A stretch of 64,000 bases of DNA from Protopterus annectens (GCF_019279795.1 NC_056743.1:1787435839-1787499838), one strand, 5' to 3'. Counted from the first letter of the stretch, positions 1-11,451 are shown. Notes: generated by a model not told the origin, from the sequence alone. Numbers and translations: made by a program.

Positions 1-952
1 ATTTATGAATTCCAGAAAGTGTTGAGCGAAGGAGTTGGTACATGAGTAGTTTTCCCAGTTAATGGTGGGGTAGTTGAAATTGCCCATTATTAGGGTGTTT
101 GGTTGAACCCTAATACTTTTCAATATATCAAGAAAAGAAGAGTGGAAATCTTGGGGGCTCTGTAGCAAGCTACAATTTGGATTGCAGTTTTGCCCGCAAT
201 TAGTTGCACTTGGATAACCTAGGATGTATCATGCTGAGCAACTAGCCTGGAGGTGTGGATATCCTCAATGAATATTGACACACTCCTGCCTTTGGTGTTC
301 CGGTCCAGGTTAGATGGCCGAAAAGTGAGGTATAAGTTATAGCCTGGTAATGCAGGGGTGCTCACTGCACAGATATCGATATTCTCCATTTTAAGGACAG
401 CCTCGAGTGAGTGCATTTTGAGATTTAGACTTCTAGCATTGAGTTTTTGCTTGCCTGTTCCTGTTATGGTGGTGAATTTGTCATTTGAACCTTGCCTAAA
501 AAAGGCACTATAGGGGCGGCAAGAGCCTTAGCCAGTATCTGGAATCCCAGGGGCGACAGGTGCAGGCCATCTCTGGCAAAGCCTCAACTGTCGACCATGT
601 CGTCCCAGGCAAACAGATAGTGGATCCCCTTAGAATGACACCAGAAACTTAGCCAATTGTTGAAGTCAATCATTTTGTCCTTGCACTGCGATATCATTCT
701 GGTCGATGGCAGGCTGCTACTCATTGTTAGGGTCATAACTGTCTGGGCTACAAGATCGGAGAACTCTTCCATGTCTCTTTTCATGTAGTCCAGGGAGGTA
801 CGTCTCAGGTCGTTCACACCAACATGGACAATGACAGTCATATTTGTACTTGTTGTGGAGTGACCTGAGTGCGTGGGTTATGTGGCGGATCCTGGCACCT
901 GACAGGCAGCTTGACAGTAACCTTATCCTTGTTTAGCCTGGTGAGTGGGACT
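1..952 (-). mobile_element. CR1 LINE fragment: ORF1 esterase end plus ORF2 endonuclease start
   Basis: Read on the minus strand, about 950-490 encodes the end of a CR1 ORF1 SGNH-esterase domain, including a GVNDLRRTSLDYM block at about 800-830. Positions about 420-1 encode the start of the ORF2 endonuclease (LKMHSLEAVLKMENIDICAV) and run off the window near its GDFNYP block. It matches the better-preserved CR1 at 40373-41990 in gene order and wording. The 5' end is cut at about 945-952, next to a run of G (961-970), as is usual for 5'-truncated LINEs. Stops and lost segments make it a relic. By position it lies in FARSA intron 1. Confidence 0.9.
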
Positions 953-1515
953 TTTGTTTGGGGGGGGGGGTTGGGGACAACCATCTTTACAAGCAGAACT
1001 ACCAAAATGATCTATAAAGTTTCCTTTTTCTGCTTCAGGTAATATTTTACATCATATTACAGATAATTTATTTGTAAATATTTTCATGACTGCATTATAT
1101 TATATTATACTGTATACCTGATCTAACTGTATACAACACTATGACATGCACGGGCTGTATCACTGCAAGCAGAGCAGCTTATGCAACGCAAGGTTTTAGT
1201 TTCTGTCCCCAAAGAATCGACCACTCAAACCACCCAATACACCGCACTATACTAACAGAACAAATGTCATCACAACAATAAGCCGTGCTAACTACGGGAC
1301 TCTCTACCACTGTTGCAGTAATTCGGTGGCTGATTGCATCAGCAAAGTCCCTCTCCCCTAGTCCCTCTCCCCTGATCCATAATCACCATAGTTCCACTGA
1401 CAACGACATCTACATCGACATCAACACAGGGACTATCTGCATACGTTCCTCAACCCTACTATACCATATGGGTTCGCCCAAATAATCCCCGGTTTCACTG
1501 GTGTCCCGCAAGTAC
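953..1515 (-). other. Start of FARSA intron 1 (no gene)
   Basis: This stretch lies between the CR1 fragment and FARSA exon 1 and would be the first part of FARSA intron 1. It begins with a G run at 961-970, is AT-rich to about 1130, and is more balanced near the exon. I see no coding segment in it. The small open frame at 1285-1485 starts on GTG and resembles nothing I know. Confidence 0.6.
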
Positions 1516-1665
1516 CTCTCCGAGTGACTGAAGGCTCTTCACGGCTCCCACTACTAGCTGGTGATCCACTCCCAAAGCTCCAGCAACTTCCAAGCTGTTC
1601 AGACCATCATCTGCTTTCTCAAGTCGCCGCAAGAGCGATTCGGGCAACACGCTACAATCAGCCAT
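1516..1665 (-). CDS. FARSA: FARSA coding exon 1 (phenylalanyl-tRNA synthetase alpha subunit, N-terminus)
   Basis: The minus-strand ATG at 1665-1663 opens a 50-codon exon. It reads MADCSVLPESLLRRLEKADD, then (residues 35-50) DHQLVVGAVKSLQSLGE. I recognise this as the N-terminus of vertebrate FARSA, which has the same helical N-terminal region with GAVKSLQ and LGE. FARSA is the catalytic alpha subunit of the cytosolic alpha2beta2 enzyme that charges tRNA-Phe; this N-terminal part belongs to the winged-helix DNA/tRNA-binding-like region. The exon stops at GAG|GTACTT (donor GT at 1515-1514), in phase 0, where the family sequence continues with VIEAEL in exon 2. Without splicing, translation would stop a few codons later. 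Later exons should lie to the left, beyond the window. It is the only host coding exon I could identify. The match is from memory of the family, not a search. Confidence 0.9.
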
Positions 1666-1770
1666 AGTGCCACTGGGCACACACAAATCAATGAAAAGTT
1701 ACAGTAGTCAACAGCAGCCACACCACACCGGCATTACAGTCAGTACCTTTAACCCCGGAAGAAAACCTCC
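1666..1770 (-). promoter_or_regulatory. FARSA 5' UTR and core promoter region
   Basis: This lies directly upstream of the FARSA start codon. The plus strand has CCGGAAG at about 1756-1762, the ETS/GABPA-type site common in housekeeping promoters. No TATA box sits at a suitable distance, as expected for a housekeeping gene. In mammals FARSA is head-to-head with CALR; I looked for a CALR first exon to the right and found none. The transcription start is not determinable. Confidence 0.5.
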
Positions 1771-1907
1771 ACTTACTGCTTCCTTTTTAAATAAAGTGGC
1801 AGTGGTGGTGACAAGTTGTGTCAAACTTACTCTGTCCAAATCAAGCCTGTATATTTTGGCAGATGAGAAACGTAATACTTTTTTAAAGACTTTAGGATTA
1901 ATACGCG

Positions 1908-2203
1908 CACGCATACCTCTCAGCTGTCCCTGATTTTGACGTAAATGCTGTCCCTCTTAATTCCTCCTAAAACAGGTGACTTTTGGAGACATGGTAGCGA
2001 GTTACACTTAATAAATAATGACAATAATTAGAGTTACAGACTTCTTTTACTTTAGAAAATGTATATTAATTTGCATTTTCATATTCTGTAAACATCTCAA
2101 GTTAACAGCCCTGATATTTTAAAAAGTGTCCCTGATTATTTCTGGATTTGTCCTGATTCTGTTGAGATTTGTCCCTATTTAGTTGAGAGCTATGCGAAGA
2201 CCA
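1908..2203 (-). mobile_element. Short inverted-repeat element (MITE-like), copy 1
   Basis: One end reads GCATACCTCTCAGCTGTCCC and the other, reversed, GCATAGCTCTCAACTAAATA, so the ends are short imperfect inverted repeats. The interior (about 2010-2080) is the reverse complement of the core shared by the copies at 50215-50290 and 50785-50850 (GAAGGGTATGAAGTCTGAAA type). It has no coding capacity. It is likely a non-autonomous DNA transposon; the superfamily is unassigned. Confidence 0.65.
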
Positions 2204-2950
2204 ATCTTGTTATTCTTAATTAGTTAAACAAAAAGTATTGAACATGTTTAGGTGTAGTGGAGCATAAGGGTCCCTTTTCATCTATAGCATAGTTACATTC
2301 AAAAATGAAATTAGCGTAGTCGTGTACAAGTACGTAAGGTGCTTTTGGTCTGTATAGAACTCTGTATACAAAGTCACCATCCGATAGAAATAGGAGTGGG
2401 AGGGAAAAAGCTGAGAAAAAAAAAAGAGTGTAGATTATGACAGTTTAACTGTAGGAACATAGCTGTCGACTTTTTATTACCTAAAATAGGGATAAAGAAA
2501 AAAAAATAGAAATAAATGACTCAAATTAGAACCACTTTTTAAAATATGGCAATGATAATTTCAAAAAGTTGATAGGAAATGAAGCTGTTGAATTAACTTT
2601 TTTTTCCTGAAGTAAAGGAAGTCTGTACTGTAATAATTTAATAATTGCCAGTATTTAATCAGTGTAATTCACTGTTTTCTTAAAACATGAAAATGGAGGG
2701 ATTAAGCAAAATTATAAGATAAAAGTATAGATGTCTGTAAATATTAAGGACAGCTGGATGTTAAGGAGGTAGACCACATAGGAGTTAATACTAGCATTGG
2801 TACGGGATGGTCCAGAATAGCCATGTGGTGCAGGCTAGACAGTTACGTGGTGTGCAAACTTCTTTGCTATACAGATTTTTTTGTAGAATATACAAGTTTT
2901 GTGCCATGTTTTTGTCCTGCTCTTCATGAAGTTTATGGCTTTCTAAAAAA
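2204..2950. other. No gene seen
   Basis: AT-rich sequence with A and T runs. I see no coding segment or recognisable element here. Confidence 0.5.
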
Positions 2951-2954
2951 TCTC

Positions 2955-3118
2955 TTGAGGACTGAACTCACTAAATAATGACGTATGAGTTTTAGACTTC
3001 ATATTCTTCAGAAAATGACTGTCCTTAATTTTTGGGTCGCTGCCCCCCCCCCCCCCCCCCCCCCATTATTTTAGGCTTCATCTGGATTTCTTGAGCTAAG
3101 AGGTTGAGAGGTATGGAG
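2955..3118 (-). mobile_element. MITE-like element, copy 2 (partial)
   Basis: On the minus strand it starts with the shared end CATACCTCTCAACCTCTTAG (about 3115-3090). After a C run (3041-3064) it continues with the shared core reading TTCTGAAGAATATGAAGTCT (about 3016-2990) and CATTATTTAGTGAG. The poly-C tract corresponds to the G-rich tract seen in the copies at 3875-3890 and 52070-52083. It is the same family as the element at 1908-2203. Confidence 0.65.
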
Positions 3119-3814
3119 TGTGTAACCAAAATACAAGCAATCTCCGTGATATCCCCGAAGTCTCAAACAACCCACTAACAGGTATAGTGGGTCCAAAAAT
3201 AAAGCAGTGTAAAAAAACTTCTCTGTGTGGAAGATTTTCAATCCATATATATCTAGTTAATCATTGTATATTAATCAGATCAGATTATGATAGTAGAAGT
3301 AGCGAACTTAAACTCGTCCTAAGTCAGAAAAATAATAAAAAACACATAATTTGAAATATTATACATAATTACTAAGTATTCCAAAGTAATCCAAGCAGGG
3401 TAGGCAGTCTGTTTCCAGTCGAAAATCCTTTATTAAGTACACAGACAAACGAGATACATATGGATTGAAAATCTTACACACAAAGAAGTTTCTTACACTC
3501 AAGTGTGTAACCAAGATGGATGGGCAGGGAAAGTACTGTGTGCATCACTGCTGATGTAACTAGGAGAGGGTAGGGCTGGAAAGTACTCGAGTTATTATAC
3601 CTGCAGCCTTTAAGCATTTAAGTTCAATTTCAAAACTTGTTAGAAGGCTGCAGCTGTAGTGGGATACCACAAGCTTTGTGGGTTGGAATTCTGTGTTCTA
3701 TGTAGAGCAAAGAAGAAGGCTTTGAAGCAAAATAGTTGAAAAGAATGAGTAGGTGAAGGTGAAGACTGATAAAGGGAGACATCCATTATGATAGAAAAGT
3801 CTGTATGTGGGTGT
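3119..3814. repeat. Imperfect long inverted repeat, otherwise no gene
   Basis: About 45 bp at 3204-3250 recurs in reverse complement at 3459-3506, with few mismatches; both arms contain GATTTTCAATCCATAT. The spacer is about 210 bp. A GTGTGTAACCAA motif also occurs near 3118 and 3503. This may be the edge of a foldback element. A smaller perfect stem (CTGCAGCCTT/AAGGCTGCAG) lies at about 3602-3652. No coding capacity is seen. Confidence 0.45.
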
Positions 3815-3984
3815 GTGTGTGTATCATACCGATCAACCTCCTAGCACAAGAAATCTGGACAAAGCCTGACATAATGGGGGGGGGGGGGCAAAGACCTGAA
3901 AATAGGGCCACATTTTAAATATTGCTCTTATAAACTTAGAAAGTTACTAAAATAAAATAATTTGTGTTAACATGCATTTTTTAT
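3815..3984 (+). mobile_element. MITE-like element, copy 3, left half
   Basis: This has the same consensus as the copies at 50083 and 52399: ATACCGATCAACCTCCTAGC, a G-rich tract, then AAATATTGCTCTTATAAAC and GTGTTAACATGCATTTT. It stops at the CR1 3' end and resumes at about 5090, so a CR1 insertion split it. Confidence 0.7.
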
Positions 3985-5090
3985 AGGTTCATAAGTGTTT
4001 ACTAGGCTAATGACCACAAGGGCCTTTTTAAGCCTAGCTATGCATCCCAAATCTCTGACAAGTTCTTATACCCTTGATAAGTATAAGCAGAGGCTTGGGA
4101 GATGAAATATGTACAAGCTAGGGTCTAGGAGATGAAACATTTACAGGTTGCCTGTGTCCATTAGAGACATAGGTGCCAAATCAGGGATGGATTTCCTGTT
4201 CCCCATCCAACTGTCCAGGTTGCACTTTAGCTGGGTTAGGGAGGAACTCTGCTTCACATGGATGGGGAGCCTGTTCCAGAGATGGGGCATCTCTGGGATA
4301 CATACCTTTCCCTCCAGCAGGTCCTATTTATATCACAGGCAAGGTTTAAGTCTTTAAAATCGGTAATTCTGGTGCTGTTTATTTTGCGGATATGCAGGAG
4401 GTCCATCAGAGTGGGGTCTGACAGTGCCCTGTATATCTGGCATAGATCTCTCGTCAAAAGCCTGTAGGAGACAGAATACAGGTATAGAGCCTTGAGGTGG
4501 TCTGCATAGGACATTTTACTTAAGTCCTGTATTCTTTTAGAGAGGAACTTCTGTGGACGTTCCAGTTGTTGGATATGCCTGGTTAGGTACATACCAAAGG
4601 GGCATTGTACTCAATGATACGTCTGATTAATGCCGACTACAGTGGAACAATGACTTCCTTGGACTTAGATGCCATACCTTTCTTTATATGTTGCGCAACA
4701 TAGAAGGATTTCCTCACTACTGTAGACATGTGACAGTCAAAGGCTAGATTACTATCTATGTGTGTCCCTAAGTCCCTGACTACTGGGTCAACTCTAAGGG
4801 GTGTGTTGTCAATATGATAGTTCCCATTGGTGGATGAGTTCCCGAAGGATACTATTATGCATTTTTTTGGCATTTAGATTTAGTCCATGGCTCTGACATC
4901 AGTTGCTGGTCTGTGTCAGCCCCTCCTGGAGAACATTTGTGTCAGTGTGGGACTCAATGACAACTCCTAATTTTCAATCATCTGCACATTTAGTCAGCCA
5001 GAGACCACTGACATTGGCCTTGACTTCAGAGAAGTAAATGCCAAAAAGGAGCAGTCCAAGGACTAATCGCTGTGGGACTCCACTTTTGAA
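3985..5090 (-). mobile_element. CR1 LINE 3' fragment inserted into MITE copy 3
   Basis: On the minus strand it encodes the end of CR1 ORF2. It runs from just downstream of the GVPQGSVLGP-type block (about 5075) through a degenerate catalytic box (about 4990), KKCIIVSFG (about 4860), VVRDLGTHIDSNLAFD and the C-terminal region with QQLERPQKFLSKRIQDL (4560). It ends in a CR1 3' UTR and a decayed octamer tail at about 3985-4010. Frameshifts and stops are present. It is 5'-truncated at about 5090, exactly where the split MITE resumes. Confidence 0.9.
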
Positions 5091-5190
5091 GGGTATGAAG
5101 TCTGAAACTCAAATGCATGTCATTATCTAGTGACATTAACCCTAGTGATTTGTCAAAAAAGTCATGGTGTGTATATGAAATGATCTATCC
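5090..5190 (+). mobile_element. MITE-like element, copy 3, right half
   Basis: It opens with TTTTGAAGGGTATGAAGTCT and continues through AAACTCAAATG.ATGTCATTATCTAGTGACATTAACC and GATTTGTCA. This is the part of the shared consensus that follows directly on the sequence ending at about 3984. Confidence 0.65.
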
Positions 5191-5449
5191 CTTGGTAATC
5201 ACAGTGGAATGCTGATCCAAATGGACCATTTTAAACTGTCATCTTGGGAGTCTATATTTATTCATTTCAGACTGGGCAAGGAATAGGAAGCCATATACTC
5301 GAATGTTAGTAGTAAAAATAAACAACGTAATTTTAAGTTATGTATAATTTAGCACATAATCATTGTGTTATGCACACTACATAGTACATACAGCATGTTA
5401 ACACACGTATAGAATATTCAGCATTATTTTAAATTATGTACATATATCT
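5191..5449. other. No gene seen
   Basis: AT-rich spacer without recognisable coding or repeat structure. Confidence 0.5.
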
Positions 5450-8100
5450 TCATTTATTTTAATTTTAGTACATAGCCAGTAAATGAAACATGCATATTTT
5501 ATTCAAACCACTAGTAAAGATTTTTATTTTGTTTGGTTTTACTGCATAATAATGGGGATGGTACAGGGACAAGACCATTTTGTTCATAAGTATATTTTCT
5601 TTGATATTTTAAATTGTACATGCAATGAGATTTTGAATAAGAAGGGGATAAATGATGAGGGTTGTTACAAGTACAGGACAATTCCATTAATAAGTTTGCT
5701 TTCAATTATAATTTAAATTTGAGATGGGATGCAATACTTCTGATATCTGTTAGGATTAAGTTCCACTTTTTAATAATGTATAAAGAATACGGACAGTCAC
5801 TGTTGTTAGTCTTTTTAGTGAATACAAGGTGTTGTTTCAGTGACAGCAGTTCTGTCTGGGGTGCGTATGAGTTTAATAACTGAGGGGCGTAAGCTAGTAA
5901 ATTAGGTAGCTGCAACCAGTTAAGATACCGAAGTGCATGACAATGATATGTTTGGTTAATGTGGTTACTTGCAAACATTAGCAATTTTATTATAAGATTG
6001 TTCCAGACTGACTACAGAGAGGACTGTAGATTAGTGGATATTGATAAGACATGTAGTAGAATAGAGAGTAGATAAGTGTGAGCTATGGCCTTATATGCAT
6101 ATTCTGTTTGGAAAGGATTGACTTCATAAACAAGTCCTATTTTTTCCTTTTCTTTCTTTCTTTTTTTTTTTTGAAATGCATATTCAATGTACTGATCATA
6201 TCTTAAACTAGTCTTCTAGTAATTTTATATTTTATACTATTTCATTTCTACTGATACTTAGTGAAAGTATACCATTTGTGTTATATATTTTTACTTTCTG
6301 TTCTATTTTTCATATGTACAGTTAACTGTCTCTCTGTTCCACATTCTTCTTCTTTGTGAATTTTGTTTGGGGGGGACAATACCTGCTAACATTCGTGCTA
6401 AGTTGTTTGGCATATAGCCAGGTATCATTTGACAGGTGTGACCTAATGATGACCATGTTGTTGGTATATCAGATGACGATATCCCAGGGGTTTATATGTA
6501 GGTCTTTGCTTGGAAAATGGTAAACAAGAGGGGTCCCCATACGAAGTCCTGAAAGGTCAAGTCATCATTTGAGTTTGAAAGGGCTTAACAGTTTTTGTTC
6601 ACCAGAACAGAAGTTATTTGATGATCAAGGTAGCGTTGGAATAATTTTTAAGTAGTAAAGTCATGACTATGGCACTGTAGTCTTCCACAAGAAAATCATA
6701 TGGGACAGGAGTTGAAGACCTCGATGATATCATCAAATATGTCTCTATTAACAGATCGTTAACAAAAAGAGTAGTGCGCTATAGGTGCTGTGCTTTATCT
6801 GAAGCCATGTCATGAGTGATAGAGTGGGGTGCTTTTTACTGATAAACTCAAAGATTTGAACAGTAGTAGTTTTCTTAGGGGTTTGGATAAGAATTCATAA
6901 ATAAATTATGGTCCAGATACTAGATACAGAAGAACAGGCAGTTATTTGGGGGTACTGGGACAATTATGGAAAATTTCCATAAGAACTGGAAGGTGGATAA
7001 AGATGCAAGTATTTCAAGTTTATAGCAACTCTGGCAGAGTCCATGTGCTCCAGACTGACCAAATGAAGAGATTTATTTTAATAGTTTATTTGTGGTCTGT
7101 GTGCTGAGTGGTATGACAGTGAGAGTTGGTAGCTCATTTTTTTCTGCAGTTCTGAGAGAGGGTAACAGCTGAAAATGGCATGTGGTACAGATTAGCCAAG
7201 AAATATGCCTAGTCTTCATGAGAAACAAGTCAATATAATTTTCATCGTCTGTCTGCAGGGCAGTAGTGGGGGATGATCTGACTGTTAAGTGAATTCTTAC
7301 CTTCTAAAATTGAATTTGTAGTTTTTGAAGGAATTGATTTGACTTTGTTTTAAAAAGGCTGCTTTATGCAACATAGTTGTTGCATTCCTTTCTGAGGCCA
7401 AGGTAAAAACCCCAGTCTTCACTCCTCTAACTCTTCTATATTGACCATGTTTTGTTCCTTAGCTTAGAAATTTGAAGAATTTCTGGAGAAAACCATGAAG
7501 ATTGATGTCTGACCTTTTAACAGATTAAAGGGAAATACTATAATTAGGAAGTAGTCAAGTGCTTGATTTTGTCACATTTTTGCTGGAGTAGGAGTGAAGA
7601 CTAGTCCACTTGGGACATGATAACTAATAATAGACCTTTGCCAAGACTGATGACCCTGGGATTGGCATGACTCCTGGAAGTCTTTGTATTTTAAGCTGAG
7701 AAATGAGGAAGAACAGGGCAGTGTTCGGTCAGAAAGGGCTCTTGGTGGTAGGTGTTATTGATGGATAGTTTATTTTAGGGCTCAGTCTGGCTAAAGATAA
7801 AACTATTTGTTGCAGACTGCATTTCAGGAAGTATATACTCAGTGCTTCTTGTGTTTTAGAGGACCACTGTATGTTAAAATTATTCAGTAGGATGGCCTGT
7901 TTAGTCAAAGAAAGAGACAGATTTAACTGTATGATTTTAGTGAATGGTGGAGTATGTATATAGAAAGCATCAGGCTTTAGTTTAAGGTTATTTCCAGTGA
8001 TACATTCATAAGGCCTCCAGTTGAGTTTAAGTCGTGGAGATGAATTTTACTTATACATGTGCTTTCTGGGTTGTTAATTTGGTTCAGGGACCTGTTTCAG
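5450..8100 (-). mobile_element. Decayed L2-like LINE, minus strand
   Basis: On the minus strand, 5984-5706 encodes a LINE C-terminus with NKIA.FA.N..QTY..HALRYLNWLQLP. This lines up with the same region of the better LINE at 58320-58510 (NKIARFAANQTY...CLALQQLHWLEFP), so both belong to one family. Further along (about 6590-6430) is a decayed polymerase region, with sequence resembling GDP..LLPFS and YTNNMVII where a YADD-type box is expected. The upstream parts to about 8100 are too eroded to assign. There are many stops. Confidence 0.6.
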
Positions 8101-8559
8101 CCACCACCTACTCAAAGGGTAATATAATACAACACTTGAGTGTACAAACAATTTATTTGTGAAAAATGTAGGTGTGTACATTGGATATAGAAGATTGTCA
8201 CTGTGTTGAAGTGACACCCCCAAGCCCATTTAAAATAAAATGGGGAAAAGGGTTGATGGATGGATATATGTCACATATTATTTAAAAGTTGTAGGTATGC
8301 TGTATGCAGTTAAGCACACTTACAGTGAAACTTGTAATGTCACCAGGGACTGGTTGTTTCTTAGAAAGGCTGTTGTGACATTACACTTGGTAAATCCATA
8401 GTGTCATCCAAAAAGAGAGTATTTTGCCTTTAACTGTGGATGTACCTGCAAATGTGGTAAATGGTAGTGCTACATTCTGCTTCAAACATCCTGTCTTGAC
8501 TATCATTACCAGAGTCACAAGTCCCATTTTGGACTCATGGATTCACCAGGTCCAATATC

Positions 8560-9520
8560 ACAGAAGCCTCTCTGAGAAATATCTTGTCCCTGTTTCCTAA
8601 ATCCGATCAGCATTATCAGGTTCAGCAGTATAGGATACTGGGCCAGTTGCATCCATGATTCATTCAGGTATCCCTTTTTAATTGTGGGGCAGAAATTCTT
8701 ACATTTTTCTAAGCACTAATCTGAGAAACACTCGCTGTGTTACTCTTGTTCTTATTCTGTATGACGTGTTTCCATGAAGCTTCTTTGTTAAATCAAAATA
8801 AACAGATCAAGGGTATATGTCAATTTTCTACTCATTATCATCTTTGGAGGTAACATACTGATAAATGACAATGGTGTTCTAGCTAGATAAAGTTCTATTT
8901 TTACTTCTTGTTACCTTTCAGTTACTCTTTCATGATTTCTTAGTGTGCTCATATTACTTATTGTTTTAATCCATTAAATGAAGATGGGAAGGAGCAGAAG
9001 TAGCCTGAATAATTCCATTATTCCTCATAAATTCTGCAAATTCCTTATTTTTAAATAATTCTGCTTTGTTTGAAATTGTCCATCTGTTTTTTTTTTTTTT
9101 TGTTAGTGCTGAAAATTGTTCTTACTTTTTCATTAGTTACATCTAACACAGATTTGTTGTAATGTATGCATCCATCCACCAGGAATAAGCATTTTAATGA
9201 ACAGAAACATTTCTCTAGGTCAGCATAAGCAATGTGAAATGTATTTTTAAATTTAGTGTTCAGTCCCCCTGGATGCAACTCAGTAGCAGCGCACTTTGAG
9301 CAGTCTTCAGAGGTAGTACTGCTGGGTTCTAAGTTCTCAGTGTCTGAATCCATGCTTGGCAAGCAAATACAACTTCTTACCAAACCTTTCATGTGAGCAA
9401 CACCCAGATAGAGCTCCTTTAATTGCTACAATACAATTTGTGCGGTTTTAGGTAGGAGTATGATTCTCGTCTCTCACAAAATACACTGATTTTTCTACAC
9501 TGATTTCATCACTTCTGGGT
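8560..9520 (-). pseudogene. Ty3/gypsy LTR-retrotransposon integrase relic
   Basis: Minus-strand order matches a Ty3/gypsy integrase. First comes a zinc-binding segment with GVAHMKGLVRS and C.KC (about 9410-9290), then a core with HIAYAD, FLVDG and KVRTIFSTN (about 9240-9100). Next is EFAEFMRNNGIIQATSAPSH (about 9045-8985), then a helical part with LARTPLSF and KMIMSRKLTYTLDL (about 8850-8770). Last is a C-terminal segment with ATGPVSYTAE (about 8665-8635). Several stops and frameshifts, and eroded catalytic acids, mark it as dead. No LTRs, reverse transcriptase or gag were found nearby. Confidence 0.75.
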
Positions 9521-9599
9521 GCAAAAGTTGAGAACTTAGCTTCTCTACACTCTGGAAATCCTCTCATAATATATTGTTAAACTTTGATCATTGCTTGAT

Positions 9600-9795
9600 C
9601 ATTCCTTTGCCAATATGACTGATGAATTGGCTTTGTACTTATGGCTGTGTATAAAATGTTTTTCATTTCTTTGTTGTAATAACTGCTATAGCTTGTTTTC
9701 TAAGCTACCTTCATGGCTCAAGGTATGTCTGAAAAGGATTGTTAAATCAATGCACTAACTTGGTAAACAGAAATAAATAAATAAATAAATAATGT
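9600..9795 (+). mobile_element. L2-like LINE 3' end
   Basis: It ends in GGTAAACAGAAATAAATAAA and an AATA-repeat tail, preceded by GGCTCAAGGTATGTCTGAAAA. The layout and tail match the 3' end of the minus-strand LINE at 57519-57600. It is non-coding. Confidence 0.5.
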
Positions 9796-10149
9796 AATGA
9801 TCCAACATCACCATTGCTTGTCTTTTTTAATTAATTGATTTATTTAATTTATGTTTCTGCCATAACGCAGATTAACTGTACCTTCCCTTTACCTCTTTTC
9901 ATTATTTCTTTTTTCCTTCTATTCTGTTTCCTCTTTTTTATACACTTCATCCTCTCACTTATATCTCTTCTCTCTCATATGCCTTTGTATTATTTATTAG
10001 CACTGCTTCCTATTTTTTAATCCCTCATACACATATATAAGATTCTTACTATTCTTAAACCTATAATCTTACATAATTTTGCATAACTATGCTCCTAATA
10101 CCTTGTACATGTAAATAACCTTAACAATATACTTATGGCTGTTTTGTAA

Positions 10150-10312
10150 TTGTACATTTGTATTTTTTCACTGTATTTGTAACAAACCTCTGTACTTGTA
10201 TCTAATTCTGAAGCTTTTCTCCCCAGGCCCTCACTGAAAATGGGTATGTTAGTTATCCCAGTTTGACTATCCCGGTAATCAAATGCAAAATAAAATAAAT
10301 AAATATTTCTGA
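10150..10312 (+). mobile_element. L2-like LINE 3' end
   Basis: GCTTTTCTCCCCAGGCCCTC, CTGAAAATGGG and a final AAATAAAATAAATAAATA tail match, in order, the reverse complement of 57519-57620. This is the same LINE family 3' UTR in the plus orientation. Confidence 0.6.
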
Positions 10313-11340
10313 TGGCATTGTTCTGTGTAAGAATGATAATCTGTTTACAGCATCTTTATTATCAAGCTGTGCATTAAGAATGTGACTGTTTCGTGTTTGC
10401 ATTCTGGACTATCTCAACACCCCCGGAAACAGCATTCATCTCATTAAACAATGGAATAAATGCTTATGATCTGCTTCAATGGTAAATGTTTGCCACAGTT
10501 AAACATTTACTTATTCTAAAAATGATTGCAAGGCCATCTTTTTTGACTACAAGTATGTTTTTCTTCAGATTTTAGAGTTCTAGACAACCTGTTAACACGG
10601 TGCAAAGGATGGCGCTATTAGTGTGACTGAAGCAACAAGGGTTTGATCTCCCAGCACTGGAAAAACCAGGAGAAAGAGGAATGAAGAAGTGTGGCCCATT
10701 CGCTTCTACACTGTGTGTGTGATTTCTTTAGTGAAGATTGGATAAGCCATTTCCCTTGCTTGAGGAGGGGGAGTGAGGCTGCTTAAGGGAAACATTTCTT
10801 ATAGAAGGAGTAAGGAATGACCAGTTCAGACAGCCCATTATATTCCCCTTCAGCTTCAAATGGCAGGCATTCATGGGTGAAACGTTTCCTTGAACTACCG
10901 CTAATGTCGGACCAAATGATGGTCCCTCCAGGTTGACCCTTGCCCTGGTAATGGGAAGTTAATAATCCAACCGTATGTAGGGTGTAAGGGTTCTAGACAC
11001 AAAGTCAGTAGCATTATCCAGTCTAGCTAGCATTTTATGTAAAAGTACTCCTCTAAATGCTTATGGGGAATGGAGTGGGATGACTATATGACTGCTACTG
11101 TAGTAGAATCAAAAAGGCGCATTCTAACAGATTGCTATATAGAGTCATCATTTTCAGTTTTTTGTTGGAATTAGCATTTGGAAAGTTATTTTAACAAATG
11201 TAGTTTTATTTATTTTATCAAATCCTAATTTAGCTATTTTTTCTGGCTTCCCTTTTGATGAAGAGGAACTGATAGTATAACTACAGTAGATATGATATTT
11301 CTATTTGGACATTAGATTGCTTTATGGTGGGAGTGTGATG
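10313..11340. other. Unassigned region with one tRNA-like SINE head
   Basis: About 10598-10660 looks like a tRNA-derived SINE head: GGATGGCGCTATTAGTGTGA, then GGGTTTGATCTCC as a B-box-like segment. A small perfect stem (GTAAATGTTT/AAACATTTAC) lies at about 10483-10512. Nothing else is recognisable and no gene is seen. Confidence 0.4.
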
Positions 11341-11389
11341 GACTGGTAGAGTTATTGTACATGTAGCGCTTTCAATGGAATGGTTTTAA

Positions 11390-11390
11390 A

Positions 11391-11442
<52 letters not shown>
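11390..11442. repeat. (TG)n/(TA)n microsatellite
   Basis: A short TG run passes into about 21 TA units. The small open frames across it are low-complexity artefacts. Confidence 0.95.

Positions 11443-11451
<9 letters not shown>

Noticed and set aside
9051-9392. Independent small host gene on minus
   Set aside because: Its HMKGLVRS and HIAYAD blocks, in order with neighbours to 8560, fit a Ty3/gypsy integrase.
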